Below are positions 1 through 7,410 of a stretch of DNA of 64,000 nucleotides, piece by piece. The notes under the pieces are model-generated. The model saw only the letters and a program-made list of their open reading frames with translations, was not told where the DNA came from and ran no database searches. A program made the position numbers and the translations under genes. The first letter of the stretch is position 1. The number at the start of each line of letters is the position of its first letter. The DNA is from Prevotella sp. 10(H) (lineage in GTDB: Bacteria > Bacteroidota > Bacteroidia > Bacteroidales > Dysgonomonadaceae). The stretch spans positions 620,001 through 684,000 of the forward strand of contig NZ_JOMI01000007.1 in assembly GCF_000711235.1 (NCBI RefSeq), read 5' to 3'.

Positions 1-2
1 AT

Positions 3-338
3 ATAGCTCCCCATGCCGATATTCAGGATGGGATGATGAATATTGCCATACTCAAGCCTTTATCTATATTGGATGTTCCGCAGACTTCACTACAATTGTT
101 TGCAAAAAAGATAGACGAGAACAATAAAATGATTGAGCTTATCACCAATGAAGCTACTATAAAACGCGAATCGGCCGGAGTGATGCATATCGACGGTGAC
201 CCTGTAGAAATGGGTACTGAAATACACGTGAAAATAATACCCAAAGGCTTGAAAGTGCTTGTTCCTAAAGACCTGCCTAAGAAAAATCCACTCGACCCGC
301 AAGAAATACTGATGCGGGTAGCAGATACATTCTTCTAA
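3..338 (+). CDS. diacylglycerol kinase-family lipid kinase, C-terminal part
   Basis: Only the last 111 codons are present; the reading frame is already open at base 3 and the N-terminal catalytic part lies outside the window. The visible segment begins with a PHADIQDG stretch followed by MNIAILKP, which is the conserved 'DG' region of the YegS/DgkB lipid-kinase fold. It ends with the typical C-terminal beta-sandwich pattern, HIDGDP followed by IHVKIIPKGLKVLVP. Family members phosphorylate diacylglycerol or related lipids at the inner membrane. Substrate cannot be told from this fragment. No terminator is obvious after the stop. Confidence 0.75.
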   Translation: MAPHADIQDGMMNIAILKPLSILDVPQTSLQLFAKKIDENNKMIELITNEATIKRESAGVMHIDGDPVEMGTEIHVKIIPKGLKVLVPKDLPKKNPLDPQEILMRVADTFF

Positions 339-634
339 TTTGTAATATTAATATGATGGATCAAAAACAGGCTCCATTTTATTTGAAATACCAACGTTTT
401 GTACTACCATTATCAAGCGGTGAAGATAAATAATGCGTTTTGCTCATTACCAGTTTTTTATAACAATCGATAACCTTATTCAACACATATGGACCATTAC
501 ATCATTCCTTCATTCCTCTTTGAATTTAAATCCTAAATATTATAATAACTCTTTTTTTAATTATTTTTACTTATATTTACAAATGTAAATACAATGCCCT
601 CAGTTTACTGTATAACTGATTTTTATAATAAGAT
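339..634. other. gene-poor stretch before the bacteriocin remnant
   Basis: About 300 AT-rich bases. A 26-codon reading frame (353-433, starting ATG ATG) is present, but I do not recognise its product and cannot call it a gene. I see no RNA gene, no clear hairpin terminator and no full TTTG / TAnnTTTG promoter pair. Confidence 0.4.
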
Positions 635-1347
635 ATGTGGAGAATTATAAAAGATCAATACCTATACTTGGTTTTAGACTTCTCATTGTTGACATCTTGT
701 TTAAACTTTAACCCCACACTCCTAAACAGAACATTAGATATGACAGGAGATATTAGACATGAACATGATAGGTCTTAACACATTATAGTCAAAATTCAGA
801 TGATTGGCTGAATGTAAGTGATGGCTCGTATCAAAAGGCTGCTTTTGTAGCATTTACTCCTGAACAAAAAGTTAATTTCTGGAAGCAAAAAATACAAGAG
901 GTATTAACATTGGAATGGAAGGAAAAGGAAAAAGAGCATATTCAGCTACTTTATACCTTCTTACTTGAAAATGAAGATATATATGAAAGAGAACTAACAA
1001 AAGAAGATGAGATATTTTCATATAAATGGATGGAGTATGCAAAAGAAGAATTGGGCTGGAACAATGATATCATTTGGGGAATTGCTCAAGATGGCGCTGA
1101 AATGGTAAATATTAGAGGTGAAATGAAGCGATATACTTCAAATGGTCCCATTTTAAAAACGGGCTCTGAAGGTCCAGAAACAAAAGATTGAGACTGTGGT
1201 ACAGGTGCATTGGCAAACGATTGTCCAATTAATCCTTCATATTACTATGAATGTCAAGAAAGCACCTGCAAAACAAAAGGTTGTGGTTTTTTATGGTTAG
1301 GAACATGTGATAAGAAATGTGTTATTACCCGTATTATATATGACTAA
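635..1347 (+). pseudogene. fulvocin C-like bacteriocin precursor, disrupted
   Basis: Bases 635-778 encode a lipoprotein-like N-terminus (FSLLTSC) that stops in that frame. The frame starting at 772 continues as an acidic helical precursor region containing FTPEQKVNFWKQKIQEVL. It runs to a TGA at 1189-1191, and the same frame then continues for 51 codons to 1347. The part after the TGA has seven cysteines spaced D-C, ND-C-P, E-C, T-C, G-C-GFLWLGT-C and DKK-C, which resembles the C-terminal core of fulvocin C-related precursors. The TGA falls where the first Cys of the family's C-x-C motif is expected, so a TGC/TGT-to-TGA change is a simple explanation. With the upstream frameshift the gene looks inactive. 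The family assignment rests on the cysteine pattern and remembered family sequences. Confidence 0.6.
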
Positions 1348-1413
1348 AATTGATAAGCTTAAGTTTTAATTTTCACGGGTACCCGAAACCGGGTACCTAT
1401 ATATGTAAGAAAT

Positions 1414-2307
1414 ATGATAAAAAAGAAAAAATACCTCTATTTCCTTATTGGATTATTTTCTCTTATTATTATGGTGGTAATTTCACCATTGAGAGGAGAT
1501 TATTTCAGAATAGGCTTTTTAAATGGCTCTAATATATGCTCCCTAGCTGGTTTTTCATTATATTTTTGTTATACTTTCTATATTTTATATAAATATAGTG
1601 GACAATTACCAAAAACACATATCCTTTTAGCAATATTCATTGGAGGCTCATTTTTCCAACTGCCAATGCGTATTATTTCATTTTATGGAACATACTTAAC
1701 TTTTTTAGATTACCTGATTCATCAATTGGGTATCTTAATTGGATTCTTAACATATGTCTCAAATAAGAAATATCGTTTTATAATTGGTACGGTAGGGTTT
1801 ATATGTGGAATATGGTTGTCAGTTGACGGAAATAATATGTGGGATAATAAATGGAATTTTAAAACATATACCGGGAAAGTTGAGAACAGTGAGCAGTATA
1901 AACTGACATTTCAAAATCCGCAAGGAGATACCTTATCCTTAGCTAATTATAAGGGTGGGTATGTTCTTTTAGATTGCTGGTATACCTATTGCGGATCTTG
2001 TTATAGGGAATTTCCCGGAGTTGAGACTCTAAGTAAGAAGTATAAAGATAATCCATCTGTTAAGATATATGCCCTGCATTTCAGGATGGAAAATGAAGGT
2101 GAAAATACATATACAGGCGCAAAAATTCTTTCTGAGAGTGGGTTTGAGATTCCTTCTTTATCAATTGATATTGAAGACCCAGTTATGCAAAAAATCGAAA
2201 TCCCATGTTTCCCAACATTTCTTATTTTTGATAGAGAGGGTAAGCTAATATTTAAAGGAAACACAGAGCTAGCACAGCGATTAATCAGTAAATTGGTAAA
2301 GGAATAA
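1414..2307 (+). CDS. membrane protein with C-terminal TlpA-like thioredoxin domain
   Basis: A 297-residue protein. The N-terminal half has four or five hydrophobic segments (about residues 7-24, 42-60, 68-85, 98-116, 122-136). A soluble thioredoxin-fold domain follows from about 165. Its active site is C193-G-S-C196 in the context WYTYCGSC, and the cis-proline region is IPCFPTFLIF near 273-282. The layout suggests a membrane-anchored thiol oxidoreductase facing the periplasm. It lies 66 bases downstream of the cysteine-rich bacteriocin remnant on the same strand. Families of this shape (MauE/DoxX-like membrane part plus TlpA) occur beside cysteine-rich secreted peptides, so disulphide formation or immunity for that peptide is my inference. 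Unlike its neighbour, it is intact. Confidence 0.7.
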   Translation: MIKKKKYLYFLIGLFSLIIMVVISPLRGDYFRIGFLNGSNICSLAGFSLYFCYTFYILYKYSGQLPKTHILLAIFIGGSFFQLPMRIISFYGTYLTFLDYLIHQLGILIGFLTYVSNKKYRFIIGTVGFICGIWLSVDGNNMWDNKWNFKTYTGKVENSEQYKLTFQNPQGDTLSLANYKGGYVLLDCWYTYCGSCYREFPGVETLSKKYKDNPSVKIYALHFRMENEGENTYTGAKILSESGFEIPSLSIDIEDPVMQKIEIPCFPTFLIFDREGKLIFKGNTELAQRLISKLVKE

Positions 2308-2446
2308 CATTTTTAATTATAATTTGGGATTAGGCAAGGGCGCAAAGGAAAATTGAATATTTGATAGTTACAATTGTCGCAAATTTGCTAAGCCTAAACA
2401 AAGACCATAGGGCAAATGTTGAGGAGACAATATAGATCCCATTTTG

Positions 2447-4984
2447 CTAGAAGTTCAGTTCGAATGATATTCTGAAGCCGTCCCTGTCTATATCGGGATG
2501 ACTCAGGTAACTGAGCCTGCGTACATAGTCGATACGGAAGAGCTTAAAGATGTTTTCTATACCTACATTGTATTCCATATAAGGCCCCCTTGATGTTGTA
2601 AAAGTATGCTGAGGAAACAGTAAGAGATTATTGTTGTATTCCGGATTGTTCTTATGGCTCAAAGAACCGATAAAGCCTCTGAATCCGAATACTTCGCGCC
2701 ATTTCAGCATTTTAAGCAAAGGTACCCTGTTGAATAACCACCCACCCATATGATAATAGATCTCCCACGAAGCCTGTGCATCGTGGACGAATTCCAGCGG
2801 CTCTATCAGATAGTAATTACCGCGTTGGATGGTATATGAGTTGTTTGCACTCGGAGTAATCAGGAATGGGAATGGAGTTTCACCCCATATTTTTTCACCT
2901 TGCACATTAAGGTACAACTTACCATATGGCGCTACCCAAAACTGTTTGGCTAAAGAAAAAGAAGTCTTATTGTAATGATAATCGCCTCCAAGAAAATTCT
3001 CCAAGGCCATTGTATGGGTCAGATTGGTTACCAGCCTCGGAGAAGGAATAGAATGTCTCTTCCTGCGTTGCTGGAAAAATTTCTCGTTAGGGGCATAACG
3101 CAGGGCAAGCATAGCTTCTGTAGTCTTTACCCTGTCCACATTATAGATATTACCGTTCTCATCCCTCTTCTCAAAGATGATATTACGGGCTGGTCGCTCG
3201 TCGAATGTCTGCCCTGAAAGCTTGAATGAAAATCCTCCGTAAAATTCTTTATCCCATGCTATCTGTGTCTGGCGGTTATAGGTCATTTTCGACTTGCCTG
3301 ATGCTTGTATCGACATGAGTATATTATCCCTTTCGGCCTGCGTGTACCGTTGCCCAAGTGTATTTATATCATACTTATAGGCTACGATCAGGTTGTTTTT
3401 CGGATACTCGTCTTTATGCTTCTCTATCTTATTGAAAGCCCAGGTAGCTTCACCATAATATTTGAACTTCTTGTCACGGGTTCCATATGCCCCGTAGCCA
3501 TAGAAATACAGATGAGGATGCAGGTTCTTCGTGGTGGATAATGTCAATCTGAAACGGTTTCCTTCTGTCTTGTTATAACTGTAGAAAGTAGGGATAGTTC
3601 CTATATCTACTTTACTGTCATCGGGATTTTTAGATGTAGGGAAATAGCTGCTGGATATAATATTCCCGGCTTTCAATAGAACTTTAAATAAGGCTACTTT
3701 ATTGATATCTTCGAGCATCTGGTCCATCTTGTAATCCTTTTTATGCTCGGGCGGACGGTTTTCAGTCCAGAATTCTTTCGGTCTGTTTTCATAATCCTTT
3801 TCGAAAGCTTCCGGTGCCGATAGAAGAAAGACAGGTTCCATAGATTGGTTTACAGCAAAATCCTGATAGGTTTTAGTCTTGTCTATATAGAATTTTATTG
3901 CATCTACCAGCGTGACATCTATCGCCATCCGCTCTTCCATAGGAATCCATTTGTTCTCTGCCGTCTTTTTAAAATCGTGCCAGATAATAAGCTCCTGAAC
4001 AAAGTTTATATTCATTTTCTTAGGCGTCCTTATTACTGCGCGTTTTACTGCAAACATGCTATCGAGAGATATATAGAGGTTTCCTGTAAAACCGATATCG
4101 CGTGAGTTGAATGGTGCAAAGTCCAGTTTTACATATCTGTCCTGCTCTATTTTTACAGTGTCTGATATATACCAGCGGTAAAAGTTTATAGCATTGTGGT
4201 CACTTAATGGGCTTACGAAGGGTTGTAATAACAAATTAATGGAATTATCATATATGGATACATCCTTAAATACTTCTTTAATAATAGCATCGAGACCTTC
4301 CGTGTCGAAAGTCTGGTCGATTCCCTCGATATGATAGCCTTTCACAATGCGTTTGGCAGATTCCGGTTCTTTTCTGTAAAATACATCCGTTATTTTTTCC
4401 CTTACCGAAAAAGGAAGTATGATCTTTTTATCGATTAAGGATGTATCCGCATAATTAGGTAAGAATTTATACCTTTTCAGCAACGGCATATCCGGGTGAT
4501 AATCGTTCAGGGCAAAGAATATCCGTTCATATTCTTTATATTGATAGTATTCGAGATCCGATATACTGTTTTCTTTTTTGCGGGCTATTACCTTCTTTAT
4601 GAGTTCTACAGCCGGATTGTTTTTCTTCGAATATTTTTCCTTCTGCGGACGTACGACTACTTCTTTCAGTTCTTGGTCTTCAGGTATAAGGTTAATTTCA
4701 AGACTGGTTGTCTTTCCTACAGGTACCGAAATTCTTTCTGTTTTATAGCCAAGGAGCTTTGCTGTAATAGATGTATGATTTCCCCTGTTGCTTATTCTGA
4801 ATTCTCCGTCTTCATCTGAAAAAGAGCCGATAGATGTATCGTCGAAAGATACGGTTACGAATGGCAGTTTCTCTCTTGTTACTGCATCGCGGACAACACC
4901 ACGCACTACAGTAAGCGATTGCGCAAACATGGTACAACAGGCAATGCAAAAGAAAGATAATAAAAGTATCATCTTTCTGCTCAT
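2447..4984 (-). CDS. DUF5686 outer-membrane protein with carboxypeptidase-like regulatory domain
   Basis: About 845 residues. A signal peptide (MSRKMILLLSFFCIACC, then MFAQS) is followed by a carboxypeptidase-D regulatory-like beta-sandwich of about 80 residues (VVRGVVRDAVTREKLPFVTV). The long remainder matches the DUF5686 family and is rich in aromatic, alternating beta strands, ending in FRISFELNF as outer-membrane barrels do. The regulatory-like domain is shared with TonB-dependent receptors, but no plug domain is visible. Function is unknown; an outer-membrane location is inferred. An ATG eight codons upstream (5006-5008) is possible, but the internal start gives a cleaner signal peptide. 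Confidence 0.8.
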   Translation of the reverse strand: MSRKMILLLSFFCIACCTMFAQSLTVVRGVVRDAVTREKLPFVTVSFDDTSIGSFSDEDGEFRISNRGNHTSITAKLLGYKTERISVPVGKTTSLEINLIPEDQELKEVVVRPQKEKYSKKNNPAVELIKKVIARKKENSISDLEYYQYKEYERIFFALNDYHPDMPLLKRYKFLPNYADTSLIDKKIILPFSVREKITDVFYRKEPESAKRIVKGYHIEGIDQTFDTEGLDAIIKEVFKDVSIYDNSINLLLQPFVSPLSDHNAINFYRWYISDTVKIEQDRYVKLDFAPFNSRDIGFTGNLYISLDSMFAVKRAVIRTPKKMNINFVQELIIWHDFKKTAENKWIPMEERMAIDVTLVDAIKFYIDKTKTYQDFAVNQSMEPVFLLSAPEAFEKDYENRPKEFWTENRPPEHKKDYKMDQMLEDINKVALFKVLLKAGNIISSSYFPTSKNPDDSKVDIGTIPTFYSYNKTEGNRFRLTLSTTKNLHPHLYFYGYGAYGTRDKKFKYYGEATWAFNKIEKHKDEYPKNNLIVAYKYDINTLGQRYTQAERDNILMSIQASGKSKMTYNRQTQIAWDKEFYGGFSFKLSGQTFDERPARNIIFEKRDENGNIYNVDRVKTTEAMLALRYAPNEKFFQQRRKRHSIPSPRLVTNLTHTMALENFLGGDYHYNKTSFSLAKQFWVAPYGKLYLNVQGEKIWGETPFPFLITPSANNSYTIQRGNYYLIEPLEFVHDAQASWEIYYHMGGWLFNRVPLLKMLKWREVFGFRGFIGSLSHKNNPEYNNNLLLFPQHTFTTSRGPYMEYNVGIENIFKLFRIDYVRRLSYLSHPDIDRDGFRISFELNF

Positions 4985-5029
4985 ATTATGTTGTGATGTA
5001 TAAATCATCTGATTATCTGTTGCTTTTAT

Positions 5030-5203
5030 TTATGTTAAGATTCGCATCTTAAGTGTTAACCGTACAAAATGTAAATGTTGTCTTCCTGAAAGAATAGTTG
5101 GATAATTTACCTGCATCGGCAATCCGTTCTCTTTGGCCGGGTATAAACCGATGGGCCGGGAGCGGGATATATTCATAATAAAGTTTGAAACAGGTTTAGC
5201 CAT
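5030..5203 (-). CDS. possible 57-residue protein of unknown function
   Basis: A complete small reading frame (starting MAKPVSNFIMNISRSRPIGL) fills most of the gap between ettA and the DUF5686 gene, on their strand. It begins about 20 bases past the ettA terminator hairpin. It is basic, has no signal peptide or recognisable motif, and I know no relatives. It could be a chance frame. The rest of this 330-base gap holds only that hairpin and AT-rich sequence. Confidence 0.2.
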   Translation of the reverse strand: MAKPVSNFIMNISRSRPIGLYPAKENGLPMQVNYPTILSGRQHLHFVRLTLKMRILT

Positions 5204-5223
5204 TGTCCTATTTATAATTCATA

Positions 5224-5263
5224 AAAATCAAGAGCAAATATAAGTCAATCCGCCCTTGATTTT
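5224..5263 (-). terminator. intrinsic terminator after ettA
   Basis: A 12-bp stem (AAAATCAAGAGC at 5224-5235 with GCCCTTGATTTT at 5252-5263, one G-U pair) has a 16-base loop and a T-rich 3' arm when read on the minus strand, about 55 bases past the ettA stop. Confidence 0.6.
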
Positions 5264-5316
5264 CATATATATTAGATGTCCGTAACTCTGATATAGCTGC
5301 ACAAAGTTACTATTTT

Positions 5317-7002
5317 TTAATTTATCAATTTGCGATAACGGATACGTTTTGGTTCCACATTACCCATACGGGCCTTTTTGTTCTCTTCGTATTCGCTGTA
5401 ACTTCCTTCGAAAAAGAAGACTTCCGAGTTCCCTTCAAATGCCAGAATATGCGTACATATACGGTCGAGGAACCAGCGGTCGTGAGATATAACAACTGCA
5501 CAGCCTGCAAAGTTCTCCAAACCTTCCTCTAATGCGCGCAAAGTATTTACGTCTATATCATTGGTAGGTTCGTCGAGTAAAAGTACATTTGCTTCCGACT
5601 TAAGTGTTAAAGCGAGATGCAGACGATTACGCTCTCCACCGGAAAGTACACCTGTCAGCTTCTCCTGATCTCCTCCCGAGAAATTGAAACGCGACAGATA
5701 GGCACGGGCATTTATATCTTTTCCGCCTACGCGGACAAATTCGCTTCCTCCTGAAATAACCTGATAAACACTCTTATTCGGGTCTATATCGGTATGAGAC
5801 TGGTCTACATATCCGATCTTCACCGTTTCACCCACTTCGAAAGTACCTTTATCTGCCTTTTCCAATCCCTGTATCAGGCGGAACAATGTAGTTTTACCGG
5901 CACCATTCGGTCCTATAATACCTACAATACCGGAAGGCGGCAACATAAATTCGAGATTATCGAACAACAGTTTATCACCAAAAGCCTTACTTACACCATG
6001 TGCTTCGATAACCTTATTACCAAGGCGTGGGCCGTTAGGTATGAATATTTCGAGTTTTTCTTCGCGTTCCTTTTGGTCGGCATTGAGCATCTTTTCGTAA
6101 TCGTTAAGACGGGCTTTACCTTTTGCATGACGGGCTTTAGGGGCCATGCGTACCCACTCGAGCTCCCGCTCCAGTGTCTTACGGCGTTTGCTGGCCTGCT
6201 TTTCTTCCTGCTCCATACGTTTGGTCTTCTGTTCGAGCCAAGAAGTATAGTTTCCTTTCCACGGGATACCTTCGCCACGGTCGAGTTCGAGAATCCAGCC
6301 GGCTACATGGTCAAGGAAGTAACGGTCGTGCGTGATACAGATAACCGTGCCTTTATATTGTTGCAGATGTTGTTCCAACCAGTCGATAGATTCAGCATCG
6401 AGGTGGTTGGTAGGCTCATCGAGTAGTAATACATCCGGTTCTTGTAGTAACAAGCGGCAAAGTGCTACGCGGCGTGCTTCTCCCCCCGAGAGGTTTGCAC
6501 ATAACTGGTCTTCCGGCGGACAGCGTAATGCATCCATGGCACGTTCCAGTTTATTATCTATGTTCCATGCATCGGAAGCATCTATTTTATCCTGCAACTC
6601 CGCCTGACGGGCAAAAAGGGAATCCATTTTGTCAGGATCTTCGTAATATTCAGGCAATCCGAATTTTTCGTTGATGCCTTCATATTCTTTGAGAATGTCC
6701 ATGATTGGCTGCACACCTTCCTGAACAATTTCTTTTACTGTTTTGGTGGGATCGAGTTTCGGATCCTGTTCAAGGTATCCTACCGAATATCCTTTATCAG
6801 ATACTATTTCACCCTGATATTCCTTATCGAGTCCGGCTATCATTTTCAGCAAAGTTGATTTACCCGATCCGTTAAGACCGATGATACCGATTTTTGCCCC
6901 GTAAAAGAAAGAAAGGTAAATGTTTTTTAATACTTGTTTTTGTGGCGGGTATATTTTACCTACGCCAATCATTGAAAAAATAATTTTTTTATCGTCAGAC
7001 AT
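5317..7002 (-). CDS. ettA: energy-dependent translational throttle protein EttA (ABC-F)
   Basis: 561 residues, close to the usual EttA length of about 555. There are two ABC ATPase domains and no membrane segments. Domain 1 has Walker A GLNGSGKST (42-50), signature LSGGEARRVA (171-180) and Walker B LLLDEPTNHLD. Domain 2 has Walker A GPNGAGKTT (364-372), signature LSGGERNRLHL and LLLDEPTNDID. The charged arm/linker around 255-315 contains the EttA-type MAPKARHAKGKARL segment. EttA binds the ribosomal E site and gates entry into elongation according to ADP/ATP ratio. ABC-F paralogues are similar, but overall length and linker favour EttA. Confidence 0.92.
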   Translation of the reverse strand: MSDDKKIIFSMIGVGKIYPPQKQVLKNIYLSFFYGAKIGIIGLNGSGKSTLLKMIAGLDKEYQGEIVSDKGYSVGYLEQDPKLDPTKTVKEIVQEGVQPIMDILKEYEGINEKFGLPEYYEDPDKMDSLFARQAELQDKIDASDAWNIDNKLERAMDALRCPPEDQLCANLSGGEARRVALCRLLLQEPDVLLLDEPTNHLDAESIDWLEQHLQQYKGTVICITHDRYFLDHVAGWILELDRGEGIPWKGNYTSWLEQKTKRMEQEEKQASKRRKTLERELEWVRMAPKARHAKGKARLNDYEKMLNADQKEREEKLEIFIPNGPRLGNKVIEAHGVSKAFGDKLLFDNLEFMLPPSGIVGIIGPNGAGKTTLFRLIQGLEKADKGTFEVGETVKIGYVDQSHTDIDPNKSVYQVISGGSEFVRVGGKDINARAYLSRFNFSGGDQEKLTGVLSGGERNRLHLALTLKSEANVLLLDEPTNDIDVNTLRALEEGLENFAGCAVVISHDRWFLDRICTHILAFEGNSEVFFFEGSYSEYEENKKARMGNVEPKRIRYRKLIN

Positions 7003-7009
7003 TATATTA

Positions 7010-7040
7010 GTTATAAGTTATGAATTATAAATTATAAGTT
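7010..7040. repeat. AT-rich repeat, left flank of the four-helix-bundle gene
   Basis: Reads GTTATAAGTTATGAATTATA followed by AATTATAAG. It overlaps the stop codon of the 7025-7378 gene and is an inverted copy of the repeat at 7376-7408. Confidence 0.7.
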
Positions 7041-7378
7041 TTTTTTGTTGTTACTATTATACTTCGGAGCATCTTTAATACTTCGGTAGCATTATAATGC
7101 AAAGTTTTAAATTTGTTTATGTCCAAATATTCCGTTTCTTTTAGTAATTCAATCCAATATATCGTTTCATCACATTCTTTTTGGGCAATACCCATTTTAT
7201 GTACAAAATCGGCTTTACTTTCTGCATTTTGAGCCTCCCGAATCAACGCTCTGATAGCAGTACCGCTTCGTAACAACTGTTTACTAAGTATATATTCTTT
7301 TTTGTTATCAGTTAAGAATTTATAAGTATCGACGATTTGAATTGCGAAAGTAAAGCTTTTGTCTTTTACTACACTCAT
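7025..7378 (-). CDS. four-helix-bundle protein (S23/IVP family)
   Basis: 117 residues, almost entirely helical. It has the family features SKQLLRSGTAIRALIREAQN (about 40-60), FVHKMGIAQKECDETIYWIELL and a C-terminal LRSIIVTTKK helix. This family includes proteins encoded in 23S rRNA intervening sequences and is structurally related to the Avd accessory proteins of diversity-generating retroelements. Its biochemical role is not established. Start and stop codons both lie inside inverted AT-rich repeats, and the gene sits alone between ettA and an acyl-CoA synthetase gene. It therefore looks like an inserted cassette. Confidence 0.85.
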   Translation of the reverse strand: MSVVKDKSFTFAIQIVDTYKFLTDNKKEYILSKQLLRSGTAIRALIREAQNAESKADFVHKMGIAQKECDETIYWIELLKETEYLDINKFKTLHYNATEVLKMLRSIIVTTKKTYNL

Positions 7379-7408
7379 AACTTATAATTCATAACTTATA
7401 ACTCATAT
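7376..7408. repeat. AT-rich repeat, right flank of the four-helix-bundle gene
   Basis: Reads CATAACTTATAATTCATAAC then TTATAACTCAT. It overlaps the start codon of the 7025-7378 gene and is the reverse complement, with few changes, of the repeat at 7010-7040. Confidence 0.7.
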
Positions 7409-7410
7409 AC

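Noticed and set aside
1189-1191. TGA read as selenocysteine in the fulvocin C-like gene
   Set aside because: TGA replaces a Cys, but the only nearby hairpin (CTGT-GGT-ACAG) has a 4-bp stem three bases after the codon, unlike a bacterial SECIS, and no selA/B/C gene is seen. An upstream frameshift already points to a pseudogene.
1350-1532. 60-codon frame overlapping the start of the thioredoxin fusion gene
   Set aside because: Out-of-frame overlap with the membrane segments of the well-supported 1414-2307 gene; no motif.
5794-6426. 210-codon plus-strand frame opposite ettA
   Set aside because: Antisense shadow of a highly conserved ABC-F gene; composition follows the other strand.
7025-7378. 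Avd accessory protein of a diversity-generating retroelement
   Set aside because: The fold family is related, but there is no reverse transcriptase, template repeat or variable repeat in the window.
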